From the NCBI RefSeq assembly GCF_000188015.2, contig NZ_AEUX02000007.1:434001-498000 (forward strand): a stretch of 64,000 nt of DNA, written 5' to 3'. The translations under genes were made by a program, and so were the position numbers. Each line of letters opens with the position of its first letter. Position 1 is the first letter of the stretch. A model generated the notes under the pieces. It ran no database searches and was not told where the DNA came from. It saw nothing but the letters and a program-made list of their open reading frames with translations. Below are positions 8,778 through 18,188 of the stretch, one piece after another. Origin of the DNA: Streptococcus ictaluri 707-05. Lineage in GTDB: Bacteria; Bacillota; Bacilli; Lactobacillales; Streptococcaceae.

Positions 8778-9491
8778 TTATTTGGGTTGGCGTCTGGCAA
8801 AGTCTAAGAATTTGAATTTTTCCAGTTTATGACGACTTTCGGTAAATTGGAATTGGTCGTTATTAGATAAGTAAACTTTTGATTTGACTGAAACCACATG
8901 TTGGTCAGAACCTAAATCTAGCAGGATTTTATCACGATCAGTCACTTGGTCAATAGTAACCTCTTTTAAGGCAAAATCAATAGCCAAATGCAAGTCCTTT
9001 TCTAAATAATGGTAGATGGAGTGTTCGGCAATCTCTCTGGTCATCAGAGGAACTTTTTCTTTATAGAGATAATCAATATCTAAAACAGAAGCAACTCCTT
9101 CTACTACGCGTTGTCTTGTGATTCGCCAAACTAGACTATTGACGCTAAATCCTGTTAGTTTAGAGAGCTTTTGATCAACAATCAGTTTGTCAATGGCGAT
9201 GACATTGGTTTTAGAATCCATATTAAAATAAGTTACTAATTCTTGGTAGCTGGTCAATTCTGATATGGGAAATAGGATTTGATGATGTTTAATGACTTGT
9301 ATGCCCCGACCTTGTTTTTTTGTTATTAAACCAGCTTTATTTAGCAGAGATAGTGCCTTTCGGACAGTGTTACGGCTAGCCTCGTAAGCTGTGGCTAACT
9401 CCATTTCGGTGGGAAGGAAATCACCTTCTTGGTAATAGTCCTTGCTAATCCTTTCTTCCAAATCTTTATAAATGGCTTGGTATTTTTTCAT
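8778..9491 (-). CDS. treR: GntR-family trehalose operon regulator
   Basis: The start at 9491 gives 237 residues; an upstream extension is possible but has an atypical N-terminus. The N-terminal winged helix (about 1-65) is typical GntR: YKDLEERISKDYYQEGDFLPTE, then SRNTVRKALSLLNKAGLI. The C-terminal UTRA ligand domain (about 90-235) would bind trehalose-6-phosphate. It is divergent from the trehalose PTS gene across a 210-base promoter region with a perfect palindrome. TreR of this family represses the PTS and hydrolase in the absence of sugar. Since the PTS gene is broken here, the regulator may now be idle. Confidence 0.88.
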   Translation of the reverse strand: MKKYQAIYKDLEERISKDYYQEGDFLPTEMELATAYEASRNTVRKALSLLNKAGLITKKQGRGIQVIKHHQILFPISELTSYQELVTYFNMDSKTNVIAIDKLIVDQKLSKLTGFSVNSLVWRITRQRVVEGVASVLDIDYLYKEKVPLMTREIAEHSIYHYLEKDLHLAIDFALKEVTIDQVTDRDKILLDLGSDQHVVSVKSKVYLSNNDQFQFTESRHKLEKFKFLDFARRQPK

Positions 9492-9580
9492 ATGATTATG
9501 CATTCTTTCTGACTTGTCTATTTTTTTACATACAACACACCTTATTTTACCAAAATAAAGCCTTTTTGTGTGCAAACAAC

Positions 9581-9609
9581 TTGCCTACAAATTTGTAATC
9601 GATTACAAT
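9581..9609 (+). promoter_or_regulatory. treP promoter with cre-type palindrome
   Basis: TTGCCT (9581-9586) and TACAAT (9604-9609) are 17 bases apart. TTGTAATCGATTACAA (9593-9608) is a perfect 16-bp palindrome over the -10. Its core (9594-9607) fits the cre consensus TGWAANCGNTNWCA at every position, so CcpA should block transcription in glucose. A TreR operator may overlap it. Confidence 0.8.
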
Positions 9610-9703
9610 AAAAGTGTCAGAATCCTTCTTATTTGGAATGGGTTGATACAGGTCACATTGCTTAAGCTTTTAGGCTAGCAATAGAAAAATTAGGGGAAAT
9701 CAA

Positions 9704-11731
9704 ATGGGAAAATTTGAACACGATGCTAGGAGTCTTCTTACCGCTGTGGGTGGAAAAGAAAACATCAAGGCTGTCACACACTGTGCTACACGCATGCGCT
9801 TTGTTTTGGATGATAACAGCAAAGCCAAGGTAAAAGAGATTGAACGCATTCCTTCGGTCAAAGGAACCTTTACGAATGCCGGACAATTCCAAGTCATCAT
9901 CGGGAATGATGTGCCTGTTTTTTACAATGATTTTACGGCTGTTTCAGGCATTGAGGGTGTGTCAAAAGAAGCGGCTAAATCAGCTGCAAAGAGTAATCAA
10001 AACCCTCTTCAGCGGGTCATGACGATGCTGGCAGAAATCTTTACACCTATTATTCCAGCTATTATTGTAGGTGGTTTGATTTTAGGCTTTCGAAATATTC
10101 TTGAAGGGGTTCATTTTCAGTTTTTAGGCCAACAAATGGAGAATGGGAAGCTTGTCTTTGATGCAGCTAAGAATCCTGTTTGGAATACCATTGTCAATGT
10201 CTCGCCATTTTGGAGCGGCGTTAATAGTTTCTTATGGTTACCGGGTGAGGCTATTTTTCACTTCTTGCCAGTTGGGATTACTTGGTCCGTAACCCGTAAA
10301 ATGGGAACAACTCAAATTTTAGGGATTGTTTTAGGGATCTGTTTGGTATCACCACAACTACTGAATGCCTATGCTGTAGCAGGAACACCGGCAGCTTAAA
10401 TCGCTAAGAACTGGGTTTGGGATTTTGGATTCTTTACCATTAATAGAATTGGGTATCAATCACAGGTCATTCCCGCTTTACTAGCTGGGTTATCCCTTGC
10501 TTATCTTGAAATTTTCTGGCGTAAACGTATTCCAGAAGTCATTTCGATGATTTTTGTGCCTTTCTTATCTCTAGTACCAGCTCTTATTTTAGCGCATACT
10601 ATTTTAGGACCTCTAGGGTGGACTATTGGTAAAGGTATTTCCTTTGTGGTTCTTGCTGGTTTAACTGGTCCCGTTAAGTGGCTCTTTGGTGCCATCTTTG
10701 GTGCCCTTTATGCGCCTTTAGTTATTACCGGACTTCACCACATGACTAATGCCATTGATACACAATTGATTACGGATACGGCAAGTCGTACAACAGGACT
10801 TTGGCCAATGATTGCCCTGTCTAATATTGCTCAAGGATCTGCCGTTTTGGCTTACTATATCATGAATCGCCATGATGAGCGAGAAGCAGAAGTTTCGCTT
10901 GCAGCGACTATTTCTGCCTACTTAGGCGTAACAGAGCCTGCCCTTTTTGGGGTCAACCTTAAGTATATCTATCCTTTTGTAGCTGGTATGATTGGTTCTG
11001 GAATTGCTGGCTTACTGTCAACATCGATGAACGTTCAGGCCAATGCCATCGGAGTGGGTGGCTTGCCAGGTTTCATGTCTATTAATGCGAAGTACATGCT
11101 TCCTTTCTTCATCTGTATGGCGGTGGCTATTCTTGTGCCAATGCTTCTCACCATTTTTTTCCGAAAATCAGGAATCATGACGAAAACAGAAGATGAGGCT
11201 AAAGCTCCTGAAGAACAGGTAAAATCAACTTCTCAAGCAACTGTGGTTGCTAACGCCGTGAGTCAGGAAAAAAGTATCCACTTAAAAAGCCCTTTAACTG
11301 GTCAGCTTAAACCCCTATCTGAAGCTCAAGATTCAGTATTTGCTCAAGGTGTTATGGGTAAAGGTGTTTTGATTCAACCGAGTGAGGGACTCTTAGTGTC
11401 ACCTGTTGATGGTCAAGTAACGGTTCTATTATCGTCAAAACACGCTATTGGTTTAGTAACAGATAATGGTATCGAACTCTTAATGCATATCGGCATGGAT
11501 ACTGTTAACCTTTCAGGTAAAGGATTTGAAACGCACGTTAAGCAAGGCGATATGGTTAAAGCTGGTGATAAACTCATAAGCTTTGATATAGCTAGTATTG
11601 AAGCAGCTGGTTACGCTACAGAAACGCCAGTTATCATTACTAATCAAGAAGACTTGACTGTGGAGATTGAAGGCCCACTACCAGGTCAGATTCAACGTCA
11701 AGAAGACTTGATGAGTGTTCATAAGGCCTAA
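9704..11731 (+). pseudogene. treP: Trehalose PTS EIIBCA, nonsense-interrupted
   Basis: One frame runs 675 codons except for TAA at 10397-10399 (codon 232), where a single C-to-T change from CAA (Gln) would explain it. The order is EIIB (about 1-90, phospho-Cys in AVTHCATRMRF), EIIC membrane domain (about 105-480), and EIIA (about 525-675, phospho-His in LMHIGMDTV). The intact protein imports trehalose as trehalose-6-phosphate. The stop falls inside EIIC, so the 231-residue product has EIIB but no working pore. A restart at 10547 could yield a partial EIIC-EIIA piece of 394 residues. Start set by AGGGGA before 9704. TreR lies divergent and treC downstream. Confidence 0.88.
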
Positions 11732-11802
11732 AGGTAAGGCTAATAATGGCATGAGGGAACTGGAAGCAGTTCCCCCTAGTCATTTTTAAAAGAGGATAAG
11801 AG

Positions 11803-13428
11803 ATGACAATAGACAAAAGAAAAGTAGTTTATCAAATTTACCCAAAATCTTACAAAGATACCACAGGAAATGGGGTTGGAGATTTAAGAGGAATTATAGA
11901 GAAACTCCCTTATTTGAGTGAGCTTGGTATTGACATGATATGGTTAAACCCTTTTTACCCAAGTCCTCAACGAGACAATGGCTATGACGTGTCTGACTAT
12001 AAGGCGGTTAATCCAGAGTTTGGAACCATGGCTGATTTTGAAGCATTGGTGGCAGCTGGGAGAGATTATGAGATTGATTTCATGTTAGATATGGTCTTGA
12101 ATCACTGTTCGACAGACCATGTTTGGTTCCAAAAAGCCTTAGCTGGGGATTCTTATTACCAAGATTTCTTTATTTTAAGAGATGAACCGACAGATTGGGT
12201 ATCCAAATTCGGAGGCTCTGCCTGGGCACCTTTTGGGGATACTGGCAAATATTATTTGCATCTCTTTGACATCAGTCAAGCAGACCTCAATTGGCGTAAT
12301 CCTAATGTGCGTCAGGAGCTCTTTGAAGTGGTCAATTTTTGGCGAGACAAAGGCGTCAAAGGTTTTCGATTTGATGTCATTAATCTCATTGGTAAAGATG
12401 AGGTCCTAAAAGATTGCCCAATCAATGATGGAAAGCCAGCCTATACTGATAGACCCATCACCCATGACTACCTTCACATGATGAATCAGGCTAGCTTTGG
12501 TCAAGATGAGACTTTTATGACGGTTGGGGAGATGTCTGCGACTACAATTGAGCATTGTCTTTTATATACGGCACCAGAGCGTGAAGAGTTATCGATGGCC
12601 TTTAATTTCCATCATTTGAAGGTCGATTATGACAAGGGTCAGAAGTGGACACTGATGGCCTTCGATTTTATCGCTTTACGTGACTTGTTTCACGCTTGGG
12701 GTGAAGGCATGAGTCAGGGAAATGGCTGGAATGCCCTTTTCTATAACAACCATGACCAGCCAAGGGCCCTTAATCGCTTTGTAGATGTGGCCAATTTCCG
12801 TGAGGAAGGAGCAACCATGCTAGCGGCTTCTATACACCTATCACGTGGAACGCCTTATATCTATATGGGAGAAGAAATCGGCATGCTTGATCCAGACTAT
12901 GAGTCAATGGTAGACTACGTTGATATTGAGAGTCTCAACGCCCATCAAATGCTCTTAGAAGAAGGAAAAACAGCACAAGAAGCCTTCCAAATCATTAAGG
13001 CCAAGTCTCGCGATAATGCAAGGACGCCTATGCAATGGGATGCTAGTGACAATGCCGGTTTTTCACAAGTGACACCTTGTTTGAAGGCTGGCAAATCTTA
13101 TCAGACCATTAATGTGGCCAACGAAAAAAGTGGCAAGATTTTTCCTTTTTACCAAATCTTAATCCGTCTTCGTAAGGAATTGCCAATCATTGCAGAGGGA
13201 GATTATACAGCAGCTTACAAGGACAGTGACAAGGTTTATGCCTTTGAACATCAATTAGATGGTCAAAGCCTATTAGTCTTAAATCATTTTTACCCTGATA
13301 AGCTTGAATTAGAACTGCCTAAGGCTTACCAAAATGGCCAAGTCCTCATCAGTAATTATCCCCTAGCGCAGCTAACAGATAAGATCAGGTTAGCCCCTTA
13401 CCAAACAGTAGCTATTCTAGCCAATTAA
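11803..13428 (+). CDS. treC: Trehalose-6-phosphate hydrolase (GH13)
   Basis: The 541-residue cytoplasmic alpha-amylase-family hydrolase cuts trehalose-6-phosphate into glucose and glucose-6-phosphate. Motifs seen are VVYQIYPKSYKDTTGNGVGD, DMVLNHCSTDH (region I), GFRFDVINLIGK (nucleophile Asp), TVGEMSA (acid/base Glu) and NNHDQPRA (third Asp). A small beta domain ends the protein. Because the related dextran glucosidase DexB has the same fold, the name rests mainly on the tre context. The gene is intact although the transporter that feeds it is not, so its substrate would have to come from another PTS. Confidence 0.88.
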   Translation: MTIDKRKVVYQIYPKSYKDTTGNGVGDLRGIIEKLPYLSELGIDMIWLNPFYPSPQRDNGYDVSDYKAVNPEFGTMADFEALVAAGRDYEIDFMLDMVLNHCSTDHVWFQKALAGDSYYQDFFILRDEPTDWVSKFGGSAWAPFGDTGKYYLHLFDISQADLNWRNPNVRQELFEVVNFWRDKGVKGFRFDVINLIGKDEVLKDCPINDGKPAYTDRPITHDYLHMMNQASFGQDETFMTVGEMSATTIEHCLLYTAPEREELSMAFNFHHLKVDYDKGQKWTLMAFDFIALRDLFHAWGEGMSQGNGWNALFYNNHDQPRALNRFVDVANFREEGATMLAASIHLSRGTPYIYMGEEIGMLDPDYESMVDYVDIESLNAHQMLLEEGKTAQEAFQIIKAKSRDNARTPMQWDASDNAGFSQVTPCLKAGKSYQTINVANEKSGKIFPFYQILIRLRKELPIIAEGDYTAAYKDSDKVYAFEHQLDGQSLLVLNHFYPDKLELELPKAYQNGQVLISNYPLAQLTDKIRLAPYQTVAILAN

Positions 13429-13433
13429 GCCCT

Positions 13434-13460
13434 TCCTAGGTTGAAAAACCTAGGTTTTTT
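13434..13460 (+). terminator. Terminator after treC
   Basis: A perfect 8-bp stem CCTAGGTT / AACCTAGG with loop GAAA is followed by T6. Confidence 0.93.
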
Positions 13461-13605
13461 CATTTCCCCAAAATAGTTCTAAACCACTGACTAGCTTCTC
13501 TTATGCTAAACTGGAAATAGTTTGTGGCTGATTGGGGCTTTCTTTGAGCCCAAATGAGCCCAAGTGTGATGAGAGAGAAATTGTGCCCAATAGGGTCTAG
13601 TTTAT

Positions 13606-13626
13606 TGTAACCGTTTTCGATAGAAT
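13606..13626 (+). promoter_or_regulatory. cre site and -10 ahead of the PRD regulator operon
   Basis: TGTAACCGTTTTCG (13606-13619) matches cre at 13 of 14 positions and directly precedes a TAGAAT -10 (13621-13626); no good -35 is seen. Catabolite repression of the whole ascorbate-type operon is likely. Upstream, GGGCT...AGCCC at about 13537-13552 could form a small hairpin. Confidence 0.65.
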
Positions 13627-13646
13627 AAATTCAGAAAGGAAAGTAA

Positions 13647-15686
13647 ATGGTTGATAACAAAGCAGTGGTCATTTTGATGACCTTGATGTCTTATCGCGAG
13701 TTAACGCGGTATGAATTGAGTGTTAAAACCAAATTTTCAATCAAAGAGATTGAGGAGCGTATTGGTGATCTTAATCACTTTTTAAAGGAGCATCATTTCC
13801 CACTTATAGGAATCAGTCAATCGCATTACCAGATCAGTCAGGAATTAAAAGAGGCTTCTGAGCAGATTTTTGAGCCCTTAAATGCTGAGCAAATCTACTT
13901 GTCACAGGCTGAGCGGATTAATCTGATTTACCTTTATACCTTTTGTCGGAAAGAGTTTGTGTCCAATACGCACTATCAAGATTTTCTAAAAGTCAGTAAA
14001 AACACAACTTTGACGGATATCAAAGCCTTGAGGGCAAAAATGGCTAATTTTGGTTTGGCTTTAAACTATAGTTGCTCGACAGGCTATATCTTGGTCGGAC
14101 CAGAAAGGCAAAAGCATCAGTTGGCAATGGCAACTATTAGTCAGCCGTTGACCTCCTCGATTGGCTTGTGGGCTTTGGACTATGTTTTAGCCTCATGGAA
14201 CTATCCAGTATCTTTTGAGAGGGTTAGTCAAAGCGTCAAAGATTATTATCAAACTTTTCAGATGTCTCCTATCTTGGACCGTTTGCAAGAAGGGCTTTAT
14301 GCCATTCTTTTTATGGCTTGTCGCTATCAGCGAGTCAAGGAGTCGGTCAAGGTAGAGCCTTTATTGGTCTCTGAGCAATTGCAGCAGTTAACGACCTTGC
14401 TGTTGTCTACCATTTTGACGGACTTTGAACAGCCTGAGTCTTACCAGAAAGAGGACCATCACTACTTTAGCCTTCTCTTAGCCGGCTGTTTTGAGGGGGA
14501 AGGTGATGTTAGTGATCAATTCTTTGACAATCTGACCGTGGCTATTATTAATCAGATACAGACGGTAGCTCTTCTCAATTTTCAACAAATAGATCAACTA
14601 AAGACTGACTTAAAGAGACATCTAGTGCCTGCTTATTACCGCTTGCGTTATGGCTTACCTAGTCATAATGACTACACCTTACGCATCAAAGAAAGCTACG
14701 CAGACCTCTTTGATTTGGTTCAGCAGGCCTTACAACCGCTAGCTCAAGAACTCAATTGTCCTATTCCAGATAGTGAGATTTCTTATTTTGTCTTGCATTT
14801 TGGTGGCTATTTGAAAACCGTTAAGGAAGCATCAGACAAGCCCTATAAGGCCGTTATTATTTGTCCCAATGGTGTCAGCTCCTCTTTGATTATCAAAGAA
14901 AATTTGAAAGTCTTATTTCCTGAGATTGCTTTTCAAGGCATTTCAAGGATTGATCAATTGGATCAGATGGATAAGTCCTGTTATGACTTGATTTTTTCAA
15001 CCCTTCCTTTAGAAACAACTAAGCCTTCTTATTTGGTTCCTATGGTGATGACGGATGAGCAAAGCCTTCAATTAGTGAAGCTAGTCAGTCAGGATTTTCC
15101 AGAAATCGGTAGAGATATCGAAACAGATCGTTTGCTTGATGTGATCAGCCCCTTTGTGACCGTTAACCAAGAAGATGAACTACGCATCGCTTTAAAAACT
15201 TATTTAAGGCAAGATTTTAAACGAAAGGATTATAGACCCGTGCTAAATGAATTAATAACCCCAAAAACCTATCAGTTTACGACTGATTCCCTAGATTGGA
15301 AAGAGGCCATCCGCTTGGCTGCGAAACCTTTGTTAGATGGTGGTCAGATAGAAGCAAGCTATCCAGAAGCTATGATCCAAAAGGTAGAAGATTTCGGCCC
15401 TTTTATCAATTTGGGTAAAGGCATTGCTATTCCGCATGCCCGACCTGAAGATGGGGTCAAAGAAGTAGGCATGTCCATGTTGGTTTTGGATAACCCCATT
15501 TTTTTGCTAGATGACACCAAACAAGAAATTCACTTGTTGATTTGTATTGCAGCTATCGATAATGAGACACACTTAAAAGCACTGTCTCAACTGACAACGA
15601 TTTTACGCGACAATGGGAAGGTCGCTCAATTACTTAGGTCAACATCCTATCAGGATATTACAACTATTATTTCAGAGGAGGTATAA
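13647..15686 (+). CDS. PRD-containing BglG/MtlR-family operon activator with EIIB- and EIIA-like domains
   Basis: The 679-residue regulator has an N-terminal DNA-binding HTH region (about 1-90). Two PRD domains follow (about 180-400), with conserved His such as HLVPAYYRLRYGL and FVLHFGGYL. Next is an EIIB-gat-like domain with a Cys in IICPNGVSSSL (about 410-500), then an EIIA type-2 domain with GIAIPHARPEDG (about 540-679). Such proteins activate their own PTS operon when dephosphorylated at EIIB/EIIA and phosphorylated by HPr at a PRD. The gene lies 3 bases before the EIIB gene, so it is probably the pathway-specific activator. Confidence 0.88.
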   Translation: MVDNKAVVILMTLMSYRELTRYELSVKTKFSIKEIEERIGDLNHFLKEHHFPLIGISQSHYQISQELKEASEQIFEPLNAEQIYLSQAERINLIYLYTFCRKEFVSNTHYQDFLKVSKNTTLTDIKALRAKMANFGLALNYSCSTGYILVGPERQKHQLAMATISQPLTSSIGLWALDYVLASWNYPVSFERVSQSVKDYYQTFQMSPILDRLQEGLYAILFMACRYQRVKESVKVEPLLVSEQLQQLTTLLLSTILTDFEQPESYQKEDHHYFSLLLAGCFEGEGDVSDQFFDNLTVAIINQIQTVALLNFQQIDQLKTDLKRHLVPAYYRLRYGLPSHNDYTLRIKESYADLFDLVQQALQPLAQELNCPIPDSEISYFVLHFGGYLKTVKEASDKPYKAVIICPNGVSSSLIIKENLKVLFPEIAFQGISRIDQLDQMDKSCYDLIFSTLPLETTKPSYLVPMVMTDEQSLQLVKLVSQDFPEIGRDIETDRLLDVISPFVTVNQEDELRIALKTYLRQDFKRKDYRPVLNELITPKTYQFTTDSLDWKEAIRLAAKPLLDGGQIEASYPEAMIQKVEDFGPFINLGKGIAIPHARPEDGVKEVGMSMLVLDNPIFLLDDTKQEIHLLICIAAIDNETHLKALSQLTTILRDNGKVAQLLRSTSYQDITTIISEEV

Positions 15687-15689
15687 GGA

Positions 15690-15974
15690 ATGTTAAGAAT
15701 TGGTACAGCTTGTGGTTCAGGATTAGGATCTAGTTTCATGGTTCAGATGAACATCGAATCGGTATTGCGCGATTTAGGAGTGACAGGTGTCGAAGTGGAG
15801 CACTATGACTTAGGTGGTGCTGATCCCAATGCAGCAGATATCTGGATTGTGGGGCGTGATTTAGAGGATTCTGCAGGTCATTTAGGAGACGTGCGCATCT
15901 TAAATAGTATTATTGATATGGATGAATTAAGTGCCTTGGTCAAAGACATTTGCCAAGAAAAAGGCCTTATCTAG
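15690..15974 (+). CDS. PTS EIIB, ascorbate/lactose-type (UlaB-like)
   Basis: The 94-residue cytoplasmic phosphotransfer protein has the PTS_IIB fold. The active-site Cys sits at residue 8 in LRIGTACGSGLGSSF. It hands phosphate to sugar carried by the neighbouring EIIC. No separate EIIA gene is present in the cluster, so the C-terminal EIIA domain of the regulator, or an EIIA encoded elsewhere, must supply it (inference). The SD AGGAGG overlaps the end of the regulator gene. Confidence 0.9.
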   Translation: MLRIGTACGSGLGSSFMVQMNIESVLRDLGVTGVEVEHYDLGGADPNAADIWIVGRDLEDSAGHLGDVRILNSIIDMDELSALVKDICQEKGLI

Positions 15975-15986
15975 AAGGAGATAAGC

Positions 15987-17330
15987 ATGACATTTTTAGT
16001 AGATATTGCCAGTACACCAGCTATTTTAGTAGCCTTGATTGCCATTGTTGGCTTGTTACTTCAGAAAAAAGCTGTTCCTGATATTGTAAAAGGTGGCATT
16101 AAAACTTTTGTTGGTTTCTTAGTGGTTTCAGGTGGTGCGGGTATTATTCAAAGTTCTCTGAACCCTTTTGGTAAGCTGTTTGAGCATGCCTTTCACTTAT
16201 CTGGGGTTGTGCCAAATAATGAAGCTATCGTTGCGGTTGCCTTAACCACTTATGGTTCTGCCACTGCTTTAATCATGTTTGCAGGGATGATTTTTAATAT
16301 CCTGATTGCGCGCTTCACTAAATTTAAGTATATTTTCTTGACTGGCCACCATACTCTTTACATGGCTTGTATGATTGCCGTTATTATGTCTGTAGCAGGC
16401 TTTAAATCCCTTCCTCTTATTTTATTTGGTGGTTTGGCTTTAGGGATTATCATGAGTGTGTCCCCTGCTTTTGTTCAAAAATTCATGATTCAGCTAACTG
16501 GTAATGACAAGGTTGCCTTGGGGCACTTTAGTTCTTTAGGTTATTGGCTTAGTGGAACTGTTGGTCAATTATTTGGGGATAAGTCTAAGTCAACAGAAGA
16601 CATTAATTTTCCAAAGAGTTTGTCCTTCTTGCGTGATAGTACAGTCAGCATTACCATCTCTATGACCATTATCTACTTGATTGTAGCTATTTTTGTGGGT
16701 CCAGTTTGGATTGCTAAGGAGCTTTCTAATGGTACCCACGGTTTGGTTTATGCCCTACAATTAGCGGGTCAATTCGCAGCAGGTGTCTTTGTCATTTTAG
16801 CCGGAGTACGTTTGATATTAGGTGAAATTGTCCCAGCCTTCAAAGGGATTTCTGAAAAATTAGTGCCTCATTCTAAACCAGCCTTGGATTGTCCTATCGT
16901 TTATCCATATGCACCAAATGCGGTTTTAATTGGTTTTGTTTCTAGTTTTATTGGTGGACTTGTCAGCATGGTACTTATGATTGTGACGGGAACGACTGTT
17001 ATCTTGCCAGGAGTTGTGCCACATTTCTTCTGTGGAGCTACGGCCGGTGTTATTGGTAATGCTTCGGGCGGTGTTCGCGGGGCAACCTTGGGAGCTTTCT
17101 TACAAGGGATTCTGATCAGTTACCTTCCGATTTTCTTGATGCCTGTTTTAGGTGGTCTTGGCTTTGAAGGTTCTACTTTCTCAGATGCTGACTTTGGCTT
17201 ATCAGGTATTCTTCTTGGAACGCTCAATAATATGGGTGGTACAACAGCTATTGCAATCGGTATTTTAGTGATTTTAGGTCTTCTAGTAGGTGTATCAGTA
17301 GTAGGAAAAGCCAAAACAAAGGAGGGGTAA
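15987..17330 (+). CDS. PTS EIIC, ascorbate family (UlaA/SgaT-like)
   Basis: The 447-residue membrane permease has about ten to twelve hydrophobic helices and matches the SgaT/UlaA (PTS-L-Asc) family. Recognisable stretches are LTGHHTLYMACMIAV, LGYWLSGTVGQLFG and VVPHFFCGATAGVIGN. It would carry L-ascorbate or a related pentitol/sugar acid. With transketolase as the next genes, the imported compound should feed the pentose phosphate pathway. That no ulaD/E/F-type enzymes follow argues against plain ascorbate as substrate. Confidence 0.9.
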   Translation: MTFLVDIASTPAILVALIAIVGLLLQKKAVPDIVKGGIKTFVGFLVVSGGAGIIQSSLNPFGKLFEHAFHLSGVVPNNEAIVAVALTTYGSATALIMFAGMIFNILIARFTKFKYIFLTGHHTLYMACMIAVIMSVAGFKSLPLILFGGLALGIIMSVSPAFVQKFMIQLTGNDKVALGHFSSLGYWLSGTVGQLFGDKSKSTEDINFPKSLSFLRDSTVSITISMTIIYLIVAIFVGPVWIAKELSNGTHGLVYALQLAGQFAAGVFVILAGVRLILGEIVPAFKGISEKLVPHSKPALDCPIVYPYAPNAVLIGFVSSFIGGLVSMVLMIVTGTTVILPGVVPHFFCGATAGVIGNASGGVRGATLGAFLQGILISYLPIFLMPVLGGLGFEGSTFSDADFGLSGILLGTLNNMGGTTAIAIGILVILGLLVGVSVVGKAKTKEG

Positions 17331-17333
17331 GCC

Positions 17334-18188
17334 ATGGCTCTTACAAGAAAAGCTCTAACTGATTTACAGCGGTTTGCTGATCAGATTCGGCTTAATACTC
17401 TTGAAACGCTCAATCATTTAGGCTTTGGGCACTATGGTGGTCTCTCTATTGTAGAAGTCCTAGCGACGCTTTATGGGGATATCATGCCTATGACGCCAGA
17501 GCTCTTTAGCCAAAAAGATCGAGACTACTTTGTTTTATCTAAAGGCCATGCGGGTCCAGCTCTCTATAGCACCTTGTATTTGAAGGGATTTTTTGATAAA
17601 ACCTTTTTGCACTCCTTAAATAGCAATGGGACAAGGCTGCCTTCTCATCCAGACCGTAACCTAACGCCTGGCGTTGATATGACAACGGGATCTCTAGGAC
17701 AAGGGGTGAGTGTGGCTACAGGAATCGCTTACGCTCAACAGATAGAAGAATCAGAACATTATACCTATGCCATTGTTGGCGATGGTGAATTAAATGAAGG
17801 CCAGTGCTGGGAAGCTTTTCAATTTGCTTCTCATCATCAGCTGAGTCATTTTATGGTTTCTGTTGATGACAATAAAAAGCAACTAGATGGAAGAACTCAA
17901 AATATTTGTTGTCCGGGTGACTTTGTGGCTAAGTTTGAGGCCTTTGGCTTTGAGAGTGTGCGTGTCAATGGTTCAGATATTGAGGCTATTCATGAAACCA
18001 TTACTAATTTTAAAGTCTCATCAAGTCCAAAACCCAAATGCATCGTTTCAGATACCGTTAAGGGTCAAGGTGTGCCTGATTTGGAGAAAATGGAGGCTAA
18101 TCACCACTTAAGACCGACACCAGAAGAAAAGAGGATGCTTGAAAATGCTGTTCAAGTGTTACATGAAAAATTGGAGGTCAGCCAATGA
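17334..18188 (+). CDS. Transketolase, N-terminal (ThDP-binding) subunit
   Basis: The 284 residues correspond to the N-terminal third of transketolase. They include LSKGHAGPALYS and the ThDP/metal motif GDGELNEGQCWEA ending in DDNKKQ. It is a split enzyme: the next gene encodes the remaining domains and starts within this gene's stop (ATGA, 18185-18188). Together they would move two-carbon units between ketose and aldose phosphates. Split transketolases next to sugar PTS genes are common in Firmicutes and are usually substrate-specific accessory copies. Confidence 0.92.
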   Translation: MALTRKALTDLQRFADQIRLNTLETLNHLGFGHYGGLSIVEVLATLYGDIMPMTPELFSQKDRDYFVLSKGHAGPALYSTLYLKGFFDKTFLHSLNSNGTRLPSHPDRNLTPGVDMTTGSLGQGVSVATGIAYAQQIEESEHYTYAIVGDGELNEGQCWEAFQFASHHQLSHFMVSVDDNKKQLDGRTQNICCPGDFVAKFEAFGFESVRVNGSDIEAIHETITNFKVSSSPKPKCIVSDTVKGQGVPDLEKMEANHHLRPTPEEKRMLENAVQVLHEKLEVSQ

